A stretch of 64,000 bases of DNA, from the NCBI GenBank assembly GCA_002421425.1, contig DIJZ01000020.1:1-64000 (forward strand). Reading direction: 5' to 3'. How positions within the stretch are numbered: position 1 is the first letter of the stretch; every line of letters begins with the position of its first letter. A model generated the notes under the pieces. The model saw only the letters and a program-made list of their open reading frames with translations. It was not told the origin of the DNA and ran no database searches. The DNA comes from Caldifarciminota bacterium UBA5631 (GTDB lineage Bacteria; Hydrothermota; Hydrothermia; UBA1063). Shown piece after piece: positions 10,401 to 17,889 of this stretch. The translations under genes and the position numbers were made by a program.

Positions 10401-11212
10401 CTGCTGATCTTTCTCTCTTTGAGTTCCTTAAGAACACCTAAATCGATCTCCTTAAGAGCTTCGAAAATTACTTCACCTGTCTTCACATCTATAATATCTT
10501 CTGCAAGGATGTACGAATTACTCTCATTAAGGTCGCTCAACTTGAGTTTCTGAACAGGTAAAAACATTCTGAAGATTCCGCCCATAGAAAGCCCTGTCAG
10601 TGCACGAAGCAACCTTGTAAAAGGTATTTTCCTTCTCTTGGAAACTGTCACCGTCAAATTTCTATTTCCATCAATGTTAAACTCAATCCAGGGGCCTCTA
10701 TAAGGTACAAGCAGAGCCCGGTACGTAACAGTTCCTTTCTCTTCCGTTTCAAAATAGACACCCGGAGACCTGTGAATCTGGCTGACAAGAACCCTTTCAA
10801 CTCCATTTATAACAAAAGTACCCCTTTCGGTCATATAAGGTATTTCACCCATATAAACTTCCTGGGTTACACTCTCCTCAAATTCCTTCGTTTCGGGGTT
10901 CTTCTTTGAAAGTCTAAATCTGGCTTTCAAAGGTACGGAATACGTCAAACTTTTCTCCTTACACTCCTCTGGGTCGAAACGGGGACTACCAATGGAATAA
11001 TCTAGATACTCAAGTTTGTAAACTCCATTTTTATCTGTCACAGGGAAATATTCTCGAAAAATGTACTCCAGACTGCCTGTTGCCCTCTCTTCCTTCTGAA
11101 TTCCTTCAGAGAGAAGCCTCTTAAAAGAATCCAGTTGAATGAAGAGCAGGTCAGGCATCTCATACTTTTCCGGTTTGTAACCTTTCCTTATAATTTTGTC
11201 CATAATAGACAA
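7403..11212 (-). CDS. rpoB: DNA-directed RNA polymerase beta subunit
   Basis: The beta subunit builds the active-centre cleft with beta'. The 1269-aa protein has the rifampicin pocket [20 protein letters not shown] with the D, H, R and S residues of sensitive enzymes. The catalytic region with GYNYEDAIV and the C-terminal [14 protein letters not shown] clamp anchor are also present. The best start is a TTG at 11212: GGGAGG ends about 7 bases upstream of it but 15 bases upstream of the in-frame ATG three codons later (11203). The gene follows rplL after a 102-base gap holding a terminator-like hairpin, and overlaps rpoC by one base. Identity certain; start fairly sure. Confidence 0.97.
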   Translation of the reverse strand: [1269 protein letters not shown]

Positions 11213-11233
11213 AACCCACCTCCCTTCAATATT

Positions 11234-11274
11234 AAAAATAAATAGCTAAATGGGGCATAAGCCCCAACTTTAGC
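11234..11274 (-). terminator. Terminator-like attenuator between rplL and rpoB
   Basis: The minus strand can fold GCTAAA/TTTAGC (outer arms) and GGGGC/GCCCC (inner arms) around a TTAT loop at 11245-11274. A TATTTATTTTT tract follows at 11234-11244. The place matches the known partial terminator between rplL and rpoB in other bacteria, which lowers polymerase-subunit output relative to ribosomal proteins. Strength cannot be judged from sequence alone. Confidence 0.65.
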
Positions 11275-11314
11275 CCCCTCATTAATCTCGTAAACAATGC
11301 TTACTCGTGGGAAA

Positions 11315-11704
11315 TTATTTTATCTCAATCTTAGCACCGAGCTTTTCAAAATGCTGTTTTATCTTTTCCGCTTCTTCCTTTGTGGCTCCTTCCTTAAGAG
11401 GCTTGGGAAGATTGTCAACAAAGTCCTTGGCTTCCTTAAGTCCCAGCCCTGTTAACGCCCTCACTTCTTTAAGGACATTAATTCTATCCTGTCCAGCATC
11501 TGCAAGAATAACGTCAAACTCTGTTTTTTCCTCAACCACAGCAGCTTGCGCAGCACCCTGAACAGCCACTGCCCCAGCCATAACTGGCATCTGTGCAGAA
11601 ACTCCAAACTTATTCTCCAGTTCTTTTACCAGCTCTGAGAGCTCAAGAACGGATAAAGACTCGATCATCTCAACGATCTCGGCAACACTCTTCTTCTCTA
11701 CCAT
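11315..11704 (-). CDS. rplL: 50S ribosomal protein L7/L12
   Basis: bL12 forms the flexible stalk that recruits translation GTPases. The 129-aa protein has the N-terminal dimerisation helices, an Ala/Val-rich hinge (about residues 44-58) and the C-terminal domain with [11 protein letters not shown] and the factor-binding [15 protein letters not shown]. The ATG at 11704 is preceded by a strong GAGGAGG site; the longer reading frame to 11755 lies inside rplJ and is not used. It sits one base from the rplJ stop, so the L10-L12 pair is coupled as usual. Confidence 0.97.
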   Translation of the reverse strand: MVEKKSVAEIVEMIESLSVLELSELVKELENKFGVSAQMPVMAGAVAVQGAAQAAVVEEKTEFDVILADAGQDRINVLKEVRALTGLGLKEAKDFVDNLPKPLKEGATKEEAEKIKQHFEKLGAKIEIK

Positions 11705-11705
11705 T

Positions 11706-12230
11706 TTACTTAACCTCCTCTTTTTGTTTTCTAACCTGTTCCAAAGTTGAAACAAGGGCCTGTAAAGGCCAGTTCAATGCATACACAAGTTTAAAGATGG
11801 GAGCATTAAGGGTACTCACCACCTTTGCCTGAAGTTCTTTCTTTCCAGGTAAATTCGCAATTATGTTAAGTTCCTTTGGGCCGTAAACCTTCCCCTCAAT
11901 CCACCCTGCTTTGAAAGACATCTTTGAGAGTTCTTTTGAATATTCAAAAGCAGCTTTTAGAGGTTCTAGCTCGTCCTGGTATGCAAACAGGACTGCCGTG
12001 GGACCAGGCAAGTATTCCTGCATTTCCTCACACTTTCTTTCCTTCAGTGCGAAATATAGAGTGGTGTTCTTAATGACTTTAAAATGAGCGCCTTTTTCAC
12101 GCAGCTTTCTTCTAAGCTCTGTTATCTCGGCCACCGTGAGTCCTGCATAATCGCAAAGATAAAAAGCCTTTGCTTTATCAAGATGTTCTTTTACCTGATT
12201 AACTTTCTCTACCTTTTCAGTTCTTATCAT
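11706..12230 (-). CDS. rplJ: 50S ribosomal protein L10
   Basis: uL10 anchors the L12 dimers on the ribosome and is often the autogenous repressor of its operon. The 174-aa protein contains the characteristic [18 protein letters not shown] segment (about residues 23-40) and a long C-terminal helix that binds L12. GAGAGGAT precedes the ATG, and only one base separates it from the rplA stop. No separate leader exists here for the L10-binding site known in other bacteria. Identity is clear from sequence and position. Confidence 0.96.
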   Translation of the reverse strand: MIRTEKVEKVNQVKEHLDKAKAFYLCDYAGLTVAEITELRRKLREKGAHFKVIKNTTLYFALKERKCEEMQEYLPGPTAVLFAYQDELEPLKAAFEYSKELSKMSFKAGWIEGKVYGPKELNIIANLPGKKELQAKVVSTLNAPIFKLVYALNWPLQALVSTLEQVRKQKEEVK

Positions 12231-12231
12231 A

Positions 12232-12942
12232 TTACATCCTCTCCAGTTGCTGCATTATGCTGTTCAAATCTAACTTGATGCTTGGACCCATCGTAGAAGA
12301 AATATAAGCCTGCTTTATATAGGTCCCTTTCATGGTTTTCGGTTTTGCGTTCAAAAGTTCGTGAAAGAATGCCATTATATTTGCCTTCAAGGCATCTTCA
12401 GAAAAAGATACTTTCCCTACCGGAACGTGAACATTTCCTGTCTTGTCTACCTTGAATTCCACCCGTCCCATTTTCAGTTCTTTTACAACTTGTCCAACCT
12501 CTTTGGTTACCGTGCCTGTCTTTGGAGAAGGCATTAATCCACGAGGTCCCAGAATCTTACCGAGTTTTGCAAGCTCTGGCATTACGTCGGGGGTGGCAAC
12601 AAGAGCATCAAAATCGAGCCAGCCATTTTTAATCTTCTCAATCAAATCCTGATAACCTACAAAGTCGGCACCTGCTTCAACTGCTTCCTTCTCTTCGTCA
12701 CCTCTTGTGATAACTGCAACCCTTACTGACTTTCCAAGACCGCTGGGTAATACGGCAGAACCTCTAACCATCTGGTCAGCCTTTCTCGGGTCTACTCCAA
12801 GCTGCACAGCAAGTTCAACAGTCTCATCAAACTTGGCGGTACCAATTTCTTTGATCTTCTTTAAGGCCTCATCAAGTGAATATTCCTTCTCTCTTTCGAT
12901 TTTCTCAAGCAATGCAGCGTATCTTTTACCATGTCTTCGCAT
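12232..12942 (-). CDS. rplA: 50S ribosomal protein L1
   Basis: uL1 forms the mobile L1 stalk that helps release deacylated tRNA. The 236-aa product starts [15 protein letters not shown] and has the family motif [15 protein letters not shown] in the central domain. The ATG at 12942, 1 base after the rplK stop and 6 bases after GGAGGG, is preferred to an in-frame start 15 bases upstream inside rplK. L1 often represses the L11-L1 pair by binding its mRNA; no binding hairpin was identified here. Confidence 0.97.
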   Translation of the reverse strand: MRRHGKRYAALLEKIEREKEYSLDEALKKIKEIGTAKFDETVELAVQLGVDPRKADQMVRGSAVLPSGLGKSVRVAVITRGDEEKEAVEAGADFVGYQDLIEKIKNGWLDFDALVATPDVMPELAKLGKILGPRGLMPSPKTGTVTKEVGQVVKELKMGRVEFKVDKTGNVHVPVGKVSFSEDALKANIMAFFHELLNAKPKTMKGTYIKQAYISSTMGPSIKLDLNSIMQQLERM

Positions 12943-12943
12943 T

Positions 12944-13381
12944 TTAACCCTCCACAATTTCTATACCCATACTGCGGGCAGTACCTTCAATTATCTTCAT
13001 CGCAGCATCAATGTCATTTGCATTGAGATCTACCATTTTGAGCTCAGCAATCTTACGAACCTCAGACCTCTTAACTTTCCCCACCTTAACTTTGTTGGGT
13101 TCACCTGAACCTTTGACGATGCCGGCTGACCTCTTAAGAAGTTCCGAAGCAAGGGGAGTCTTTACCTCAAAAGTAAAAGATCTATCTTTATAAACAGAAA
13201 CAACTACGGGAACAACTAAACCCTGTTTATCCCTCGTTCTATCATTAAACTCCTTAACAAACTGCATAAGATTAACACCATGCTGACCCAGCGCAGGACC
13301 AACAGGTGGAGCAGGAGTCGCCTGTCCCGCCGGTAACTGTAATTTAACCTGTGCAACAATTTCCTTCTTTTTCGGGGGCAT
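12944..13381 (-). CDS. rplK: 50S ribosomal protein L11
   Basis: uL11 binds 23S rRNA at the GTPase-associated centre together with L10. The 145-aa protein begins [19 protein letters not shown] and has the conserved [13 protein letters not shown] segment and the C-terminal RNA-binding domain ending [18 protein letters not shown] lies 6-7 bases upstream of the ATG. It follows nusG after 11 bases, the classic order secE-nusG-rplK-rplA. Confidence 0.97.
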   Translation of the reverse strand: MPPKKKEIVAQVKLQLPAGQATPAPPVGPALGQHGVNLMQFVKEFNDRTRDKQGLVVPVVVSVYKDRSFTFEVKTPLASELLKRSAGIVKGSGEPNKVKVGKVKRSEVRKIAELKMVDLNANDIDAAMKIIEGTARSMGIEIVEG

Positions 13382-13392
13382 CTTGTCCTCCT

Positions 13393-13998
13393 TTAATCAG
13401 CTTTCTCCACCCCGTCAAAATCAAGAATCACCGGAGTGGATCTATTCATTAAATTCACTACAACTTTTAATTTCCGCTTTTGAGGATATACTTCCTGAAC
13501 TGTTCCAATTACACCTTCAAGGTTCCCCATAACGATCTTAACCCTTTCGCCTTCAAGATAGGGCACCTTTTGTTCCTTCTTCTGCTGTTCTACTTGAATT
13601 TTCTGTTTGAGGTCATTAACCTCTTCTTCTCTGAGGAAAGCATATATAGGTTCGCCCGTTTTTTCGTCTCTCTTTGTGAGAGCTCTCATAAGCCTTGTCT
13701 CAGTGAAAAGATTTACTACCTTATCAATAAGTCCCCTATCGCCACTGACTCCTACGAATACATAGCCTCTGTATATTGGCTTCTCTATATTTATTCTTAC
13801 TCTTTCTCTGTGTTCACCTTTACCACGAGTTACAACCTTGGAAACAAATTCCATCGGAACAATAGGTTCTACGAGGCCTTCAAGATTGTGCTCTTTAATA
13901 ATTTTATGAGCAGCGCTTAATGCCTTTTTCTCTTTCCCAGAGTATGTCTGAAAAATCAACCACTTCCTTTCTACTGATTCCACTGGCTTTTCCGTCAT
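13393..13998 (-). CDS. nusG: Transcription termination/antitermination factor NusG
   Basis: NusG binds the RNA polymerase clamp through its NGN domain and contacts Rho or S10 through its KOW domain. The 201-aa protein has NGN (about 12-120, with [15 protein letters not shown] and RGYVFVG) and a C-terminal KOW (about 145-200, with [19 protein letters not shown]). A charged K/E/Q-rich linker separates them. The ATG follows the secE stop by 4 bases, and GGGGTGAT acts as ribosome binding site. Place and sequence agree. Confidence 0.96.
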   Translation of the reverse strand: MTEKPVESVERKWLIFQTYSGKEKKALSAAHKIIKEHNLEGLVEPIVPMEFVSKVVTRGKGEHRERVRINIEKPIYRGYVFVGVSGDRGLIDKVVNLFTETRLMRALTKRDEKTGEPIYAFLREEEVNDLKQKIQVEQQKKEQKVPYLEGERVKIVMGNLEGVIGTVQEVYPQKRKLKVVVNLMNRSTPVILDFDGVEKAD

Positions 13999-14002
13999 TG
14001 TA

Positions 14003-14185
14003 TCACCCCAGCACCAACTGAATGAGCTTCGATACTATGAAATCTATAAGGAACATAAATAATATGAAAAACAGTGATATTAGCACGACTCCAAGGGTCC
14101 CACCCCACAGACTTTCTTTGGTGGGCCAGGTAATCTTGCGAAACTCCAGGAAGGATTCCTTCAAAAATTCAATGAGCTTCTTCAT
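14003..14185 (-). CDS. secE: Preprotein translocase subunit SecE
   Basis: SecE is the small membrane subunit that clamps SecY in the protein export channel. The 60-aa protein has an amphipathic N-terminal helix with the conserved [11 protein letters not shown] (about 15-25) and one transmembrane segment (about 30-54), which is the short single-helix form of most non-enteric bacteria. Its ATG overlaps the rpmG stop (ATGA), and nusG follows after 4 bases. Confidence 0.94.
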   Translation of the reverse strand: MKKLIEFLKESFLEFRKITWPTKESLWGGTLGVVLISLFFILFMFLIDFIVSKLIQLVLG

Positions 14186-14331
14186 ACCTTCGACTCCTTA
14201 TGGAGTGTGTGCTTGCCGCAAAACTTACAAAACTTTTTCAGTTCAACTTTTTCCTTTTTGTCCTTATTTTTTGTTGTGTAGTAATTTTTGCGCTTACATT
14301 CCGAACAGACCAATGCAATTTTCACTCTCAT
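14182..14331 (-). CDS. rpmG: 50S ribosomal protein L33
   Basis: A 49-codon frame encodes bL33, a small 50S protein near the E site. The protein starts [19 protein letters not shown] and carries two zinc-knuckle pairs (C9/C12 and C35/C38, the second as CKFC), so it is the zinc-binding form. GGGGGAAAT precedes the ATG. Its TGA overlaps the secE ATG by three bases. The position between tRNA-Trp and secE is typical in many bacteria. Confidence 0.93.
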   Translation of the reverse strand: MRVKIALVCSECKRKNYYTTKNKDKKEKVELKKFCKFCGKHTLHKESKV

Positions 14332-14344
14332 ATTTCCCCCTTAA

Positions 14345-14419
14345 CAGGCCTGGAGGGACTTGAACCCCCAACCACTGGATTTGGAGTCCAGCGCTCTAGC
14401 CGAATTGAGCTACAGGCCT
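14345..14419 (-). tRNA. trnW: tRNA-Trp (anticodon CCA)
   Basis: The minus strand folds as a cloverleaf with a perfect 7-bp acceptor AGGCCTG/CAGGCCT. The D arm has GCTC/GAGC and the anticodon arm CTGGA-CTCCAAA-TCCAG gives CCA; a T arm with GTTCAAGTC follows. Discriminator base is G. The 3' CCA is not encoded. It lies 13 bases upstream of rpmG in the same direction. Confidence 0.96.
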
Positions 14420-14469
14420 ATGAAAGTTTCTCAATTATAATTTAAATACAATAGACAGTCAAGCGACAA

Positions 14470-14543
14470 TGCCCCCGAGAGGATTCGAACCTCTGGCCTG
14501 CGGTTTAGGAAACCGCCGCTCTATCCTTCTGAGCTACGGGGGC
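14470..14543 (-). tRNA. trnR: tRNA-Arg (anticodon CCT)
   Basis: The minus strand gives a full cloverleaf. It has acceptor GCCCCCG/CGGGGGC and D arm GCTC/GAGC. The anticodon arm GCGGT-TTCCTAA-ACCGC gives CCT, which reads AGG codons. The T arm is GAGG-TTCGAAT-CCTC. Discriminator is A and CCA is not encoded. It is the first gene of the transcription unit that continues into tRNA-Trp, rpmG, secE and nusG. Confidence 0.96.
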
Positions 14544-14554
14544 AAGCAGAGAAA

Positions 14555-14583
14555 ATGATAAAGTCAGGTGGCAGAAAATTCAA
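14555..14583 (-). promoter_or_regulatory. Promoter of the tRNA-rpmG-secE-nusG-ribosomal operon
   Basis: On the minus strand TTGAAT (14578-14583) and TATCAT (14555-14560) are spaced by 17 bases. The predicted start of transcription is about 5 bases before tRNA-Arg. It is well placed to drive the tRNAs and the long ribosomal/rpo operon. Confidence 0.55.
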
Positions 14584-14838
14584 ACTTGGTGTAATTTTAC
14601 GCTTATAAACTTAAACCCCATGTGCATAAACTTTTCAAAACTAATTCAAGCAACCTCAGCTCAATTTAGAGACACTAATTTACGAGTAAGTTTCCCTTAA
14701 TAAAACGTCATTATAAGCACCTCCGATGGGAAAACCTTTCCCATACAAAAGCCCACCTAAAGTCAATATCGAAATTAACTGTAAGAGCCTACGAAATATT
14801 ATTACCACCCCCGAAATATTCTATTTCTTTTTTCTGGT

Positions 14839-14867
14839 TTGTCAATAGTGCCGCATTTCGCTAAACT
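14839..14867 (+). promoter_or_regulatory. Possible upstream promoter of thyX
   Basis: TTGTCA (14839-14844), a 17-base spacer and TAAACT (14862-14867) form a plausible sigma-70 promoter giving a leader of about 50 bases. It competes with the -10 box nearer to the ATG. Confidence 0.3.
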
Positions 14868-14912
14868 GAATGAAAGGAGCTGCCATAATTTCCAAATTCA
14901 CAATACTCTTGT

Positions 14913-14918
14913 TAAAAT
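14913..14918 (+). promoter_or_regulatory. -10 box just before thyX (leaderless start)
   Basis: TAAAAT ends 6 bases before the thyX ATG, so transcription from it would begin at or next to the start codon. No Shine-Dalgarno sequence is present. The -35 region is weak. Confidence 0.4.
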
Positions 14919-14924
14919 TCCCTT

Positions 14925-15638
14925 ATGCCAGTATTCGAACCACCAATTAAAGAAGAAATCCTCGGCGGAGGCCTAGTTCTACTCGAAGAAATGTTAGGAG
15001 ATGACCTGACTCCAGCAAAAATAGCTCGCATTTCTTATCTATCCGAAGGAGACGAAGAAGCCAACAGAAAACTCCTTATTAAGCTGCTCCATATGAAACA
15101 CTTTTCACCCTTTGAACAACAGGTTTTCCGCTTTAAGATTGAAGGCATTCCAATGTATATTGGAGAACAGCTTCTCCGCCATAGAATTGCTAGCCCCCTG
15201 AAACGTTCCTTTAGATTCACCAGCCCGGACAAAGGCACCACCATCGAATATACTCCAGATAGCCTCAACAAAATAGTCCACATTCCACCCGAATTTTTCA
15301 ATCTCAGAGAATCTCACATTGATAACAAAGATGAACTAATCCAGGATATCATCAATCACATTAGAAAATCTGTGGAGCTATATCAGAAACTTGTTGAATC
15401 GGGACTTCGAAAGGAGGCAGCAAGGACCGTCCTTCCCGCAGGACTGAGAACTTCCCTTTACTGGACTATAAATATGAGAAGCCTTATGAACTTTTTGGAA
15501 CAGAGGCTTTCTCCAAAAGCACAGTGGGAAATAAGGGAACTTGCAAAAGCAGTGGTAAGAATCTTATACCGTGTAGTACCGTTAACAATAGATAATTTCC
15601 TGAAAATCAGCGGGTTGGAAAAATATTACAGGGAGTGA
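14925..15638 (+). CDS. thyX: ThyX-family flavin-dependent thymidylate synthase, variant signature
   Basis: ThyX makes dTMP from dUMP using FAD and methylene-tetrahydrofolate. The 237-aa protein matches the family along its length, with SPFEQQVF (61-68), an RHR motif at 85-97, ARTVLP and a C-terminal NMRSLMNFLEQRL...AQWEIRELA. The signature RHRxxSxNExSxR reads RHRIASPLKRSFR here: N is replaced by L92 and E by K93, positions known to contact FAD in characterised enzymes. The usual FEH is FEQ. The DNA supports these residues without a frameshift. It could be a divergent ThyX or a ThyX-like enzyme of changed function. It is a single gene, probably leaderless, convergent with the LVIVD gene. Confidence 0.85.
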   Translation: MPVFEPPIKEEILGGGLVLLEEMLGDDLTPAKIARISYLSEGDEEANRKLLIKLLHMKHFSPFEQQVFRFKIEGIPMYIGEQLLRHRIASPLKRSFRFTSPDKGTTIEYTPDSLNKIVHIPPEFFNLRESHIDNKDELIQDIINHIRKSVELYQKLVESGLRKEAARTVLPAGLRTSLYWTINMRSLMNFLEQRLSPKAQWEIRELAKAVVRILYRVVPLTIDNFLKISGLEKYYRE

Positions 15639-15667
15639 AGGTTCAACTCGAACTTCGATGTTCCTCC

Positions 15668-17827
15668 TCACTCAACAACTAGAACTTTTACCGACTTATC
15701 CAAGTTTTTGCTTTCAATCCTTAAGAAGTAAATACCACCTGGAACCTGCCTGATATCAAGGGTGAAGCGGCTTCCAGTCCCTACGGTATATCCTCTTACA
15801 CGCTGCCCAAGGGCATCATAGAGCGAGAGATTCAACATTTCTTTTACTGGTTCCAGAAAAATCAATTCTATTACCTCTGAATTTGGATTATGGAGTAACT
15901 TTATCACTCCAGCTGGATTTCTGTATCGCTCTTCGATCCCTATGCCCAAAAACTCGCAAATCTGAATACCAGCTGAATAATCAGCAACAAAAATATAAGA
16001 ACCTACAGCGTAAACATTCATCGCGCTCCCAGGCGTATCATAAAAGCCAACCTCATACGGATTTGATGGATCCGATACGTCAATTATTCTAACTCCACCT
16101 GCGTAATTTGCAACATAAGCGTATGATCCCGAAACGTGCAAACCGAAAGCATAACTTGGGGTCAAACAATATCCAATCTCAACAGGAGCTATAGGATTTG
16201 AAACATCAATTATCCGGAAGCCAAAATATTGATCCGTGATATAAGCATACGAACCGGAGACGCAAACGCTGTAAGTCTCACCAGGTGTGTCATAATACCC
16301 CACTTCATAAGGATTTGATGGGTTTGCAATACTAATGATTCGAAGACCCGAACTACCATCCGCAACGTATGCATAAGAGCCCGAAACATAGACATCGTTT
16401 GCAGCGCCAGGGGTATCAAAATAACCAACTTCAAAAGGATTAGACGGACTCGTTATATTAATTATACGAAGACCCTCAGTATAATCTGCAACATAAGCGT
16501 AAGGGCCAGAAACATAAATATCATTGACAATGCCAGGAGTATCATAATATCCAACCTCTTGAGGATTCGAAGGGTTTGATACATCAATAATATGAAGACC
16601 TCCGTAGCCTCCCGCGAGATAAGCAATAGTACCCGACAGGAAAACTCCATATCCGCCGGTAGGAACATAACAACGCCCGACTTCCATTGGACTTGAGGGT
16701 GTTGAAATATCAATAACGCGAAGGCCATACCAATAATCTCCGATGTAAGCATAAGACCCTGAAACACTTATTCCCAAAGCTAAACCGAGGGCACGGTAAT
16801 AACCTACTTCCTGAGGACTTGAGGGGCTTGAAATATTTACTATACGAACACCCTCCCAGTCGTCAGCAACGTAAGCATAAGAGCCAAAAACACAAACTCC
16901 ATCAGCATTACCGGGGGTATTACAAAAACCAGTTTCAGAAGGATTTGCCGGGTCCGAGATATTAACAACCCTTAAACCCTCCCAGGCATCTGCAACATAA
17001 GCATATGAACCTAACACATAAACACCACGAGCCACACCAGGAGTATCGTAATACCCAGCCTCCAAGGGATGTGATGGATTTGATATATTTATTATACGAA
17101 GTCCAGACCCCCAATCTGCGACATAAGCATATGAACCTGAAACAAAAATGCCCCGAGCGTCGCCAGGCGTGTCATAATATCCTGATTCTGAAGGATTTGA
17201 AGGATCTGATATATTTATTATTCGAAGACCCTGAAAAGCATCCGCAACGTAAGCATACGAACCTGATACATAAACACTATAGGCTATACCAGGAGTATCA
17301 TAATATCCAACCTCTGAAGGATTTGATATATTCGATATATCAACTACTCTCAGTCCAGAATTTCCGCCTGCAACGTAAGCATACGAACCTGAGACATAAA
17401 CACCGTAAGCATCTCCAGAAATGAAGTATGAACCCAATTTAACAGGATCTGTTGAATTCGCTATATTCCATATCTCGATACCACCCTGACCCGCTGCAAT
17501 GTAAAGCCTTTGAGTTGCTGACTGATAAGAAAGCTCATGTACTACTCCCCTTGTGCGAATTTCTGAAATTTTCTGAGGATTTGCTGGGTTCGAAACGTCA
17601 AGTACATAGACACCACCACCTGACCCACAGAAAACAAGATTTCTCGAAGGGTCAAAACTTACTGCATAAGTAACGCCAAAGGGCCAGTTTCCAATAAATC
17701 TTGTATTCAGAGAATCAAAACCTGCATATGTCCGGGGATCCGATATCTGTTCAGTGCGATAACGAGCTACCTGTGCAAAAAGCACTGAAAAGGGAAGGAT
17801 TATGATTACTACAACCTTTTTCAGCAT
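15668..17827 (-). CDS. Secreted LVIVD-repeat beta-propeller protein with sorting-type C-terminus
   Basis: The 719-aa protein has a signal peptide (about residues 1-18), then about 14 propeller-type repeats from residue 53 to 628. Eleven of them (141-602) are exact 42-residue units of the kind VYVSGSYAYVAD..GLRIINIS.PSNP.EVGYYDTPG, matching the LVIVD repeat family. A 90-residue C-terminal domain with YDALGQRVR and GGIYFLRIES...KVLVV resembles the type IX secretion sorting tail. It is probably exported to the surface or outside the cell. The ATG at 17827 is preceded by AAAGGAGG and starts the signal peptide; an upstream in-frame start at 17896 overlaps the promoter. Ligand and role are unknown. 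Confidence 0.88.
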   Translation of the reverse strand: MLKKVVVIIILPFSVLFAQVARYRTEQISDPRTYAGFDSLNTRFIGNWPFGVTYAVSFDPSRNLVFCGSGGGVYVLDVSNPANPQKISEIRTRGVVHELSYQSATQRLYIAAGQGGIEIWNIANSTDPVKLGSYFISGDAYGVYVSGSYAYVAGGNSGLRVVDISNISNPSEVGYYDTPGIAYSVYVSGSYAYVADAFQGLRIINISDPSNPSESGYYDTPGDARGIFVSGSYAYVADWGSGLRIINISNPSHPLEAGYYDTPGVARGVYVLGSYAYVADAWEGLRVVNISDPANPSETGFCNTPGNADGVCVFGSYAYVADDWEGVRIVNISSPSSPQEVGYYRALGLALGISVSGSYAYIGDYWYGLRVIDISTPSSPMEVGRCYVPTGGYGVFLSGTIAYLAGGYGGLHIIDVSNPSNPQEVGYYDTPGIVNDIYVSGPYAYVADYTEGLRIINITSPSNPFEVGYFDTPGAANDVYVSGSYAYVADGSSGLRIISIANPSNPYEVGYYDTPGETYSVCVSGSYAYITDQYFGFRIIDVSNPIAPVEIGYCLTPSYAFGLHVSGSYAYVANYAGGVRIIDVSDPSNPYEVGFYDTPGSAMNVYAVGSYIFVADYSAGIQICEFLGIGIEERYRNPAGVIKLLHNPNSEVIELIFLEPVKEMLNLSLYDALGQRVRGYTVGTGSRFTLDIRQVPGGIYFLRIESKNLDKSVKVLVVE
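16022..17407 (-). repeat. Tandem 126-bp coding repeats (11 units)
   Basis: The LVIVD gene contains eleven head-to-tail units of exactly 126 bases, each coding 42 residues, with imperfect DNA identity. A further partial unit follows down to 15944. The strict length with diverged sequence suggests old duplications kept in frame by the propeller fold. Unit number may vary between strains. Confidence 0.85.
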
Positions 17828-17860
17828 AATCACCACCTCCTTTACATAGACTTCGTATAT

Positions 17861-17889
17861 AATATAAATTACGATTTTTAGCCCGTCAA
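17861..17889 (-). promoter_or_regulatory. Promoter of the LVIVD-repeat gene
   Basis: On the minus strand TTGACG (17884-17889), 17 bases and TATATT (17861-17866) form a good sigma-70 promoter. The leader would be about 28 bases long and carry the AAAGGAGG site. Confidence 0.6.

Larger units (their letters stand above)
14584..14924. other. Intergenic region between tRNA-Arg and thyX
   Basis: About 340 bases without a recognisable gene. It holds the upstream edge of the minus-strand tRNA promoter and two possible plus-strand promoter elements for thyX. I see no RNA gene or repeat in it. Confidence 0.5.

Noticed and set aside
15639..15667. Terminator between the thyX and LVIVD stops
   Set aside because: Only short GTTC/GAAC complementarity is present, with no stable stem or T-tract.
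16022..17407. Regularly spaced repeats as a CRISPR-like array
   Set aside because: The 126-base units are contiguous, coding and imperfect, with no spacers; they encode LVIVD protein repeats.
17005..17424. 139-codon plus-strand frame across the repeat region
   Set aside because: It is the opposite-strand shadow of the 126-base coding repeats, rich in H, Q, K and L, with no ribosome site.
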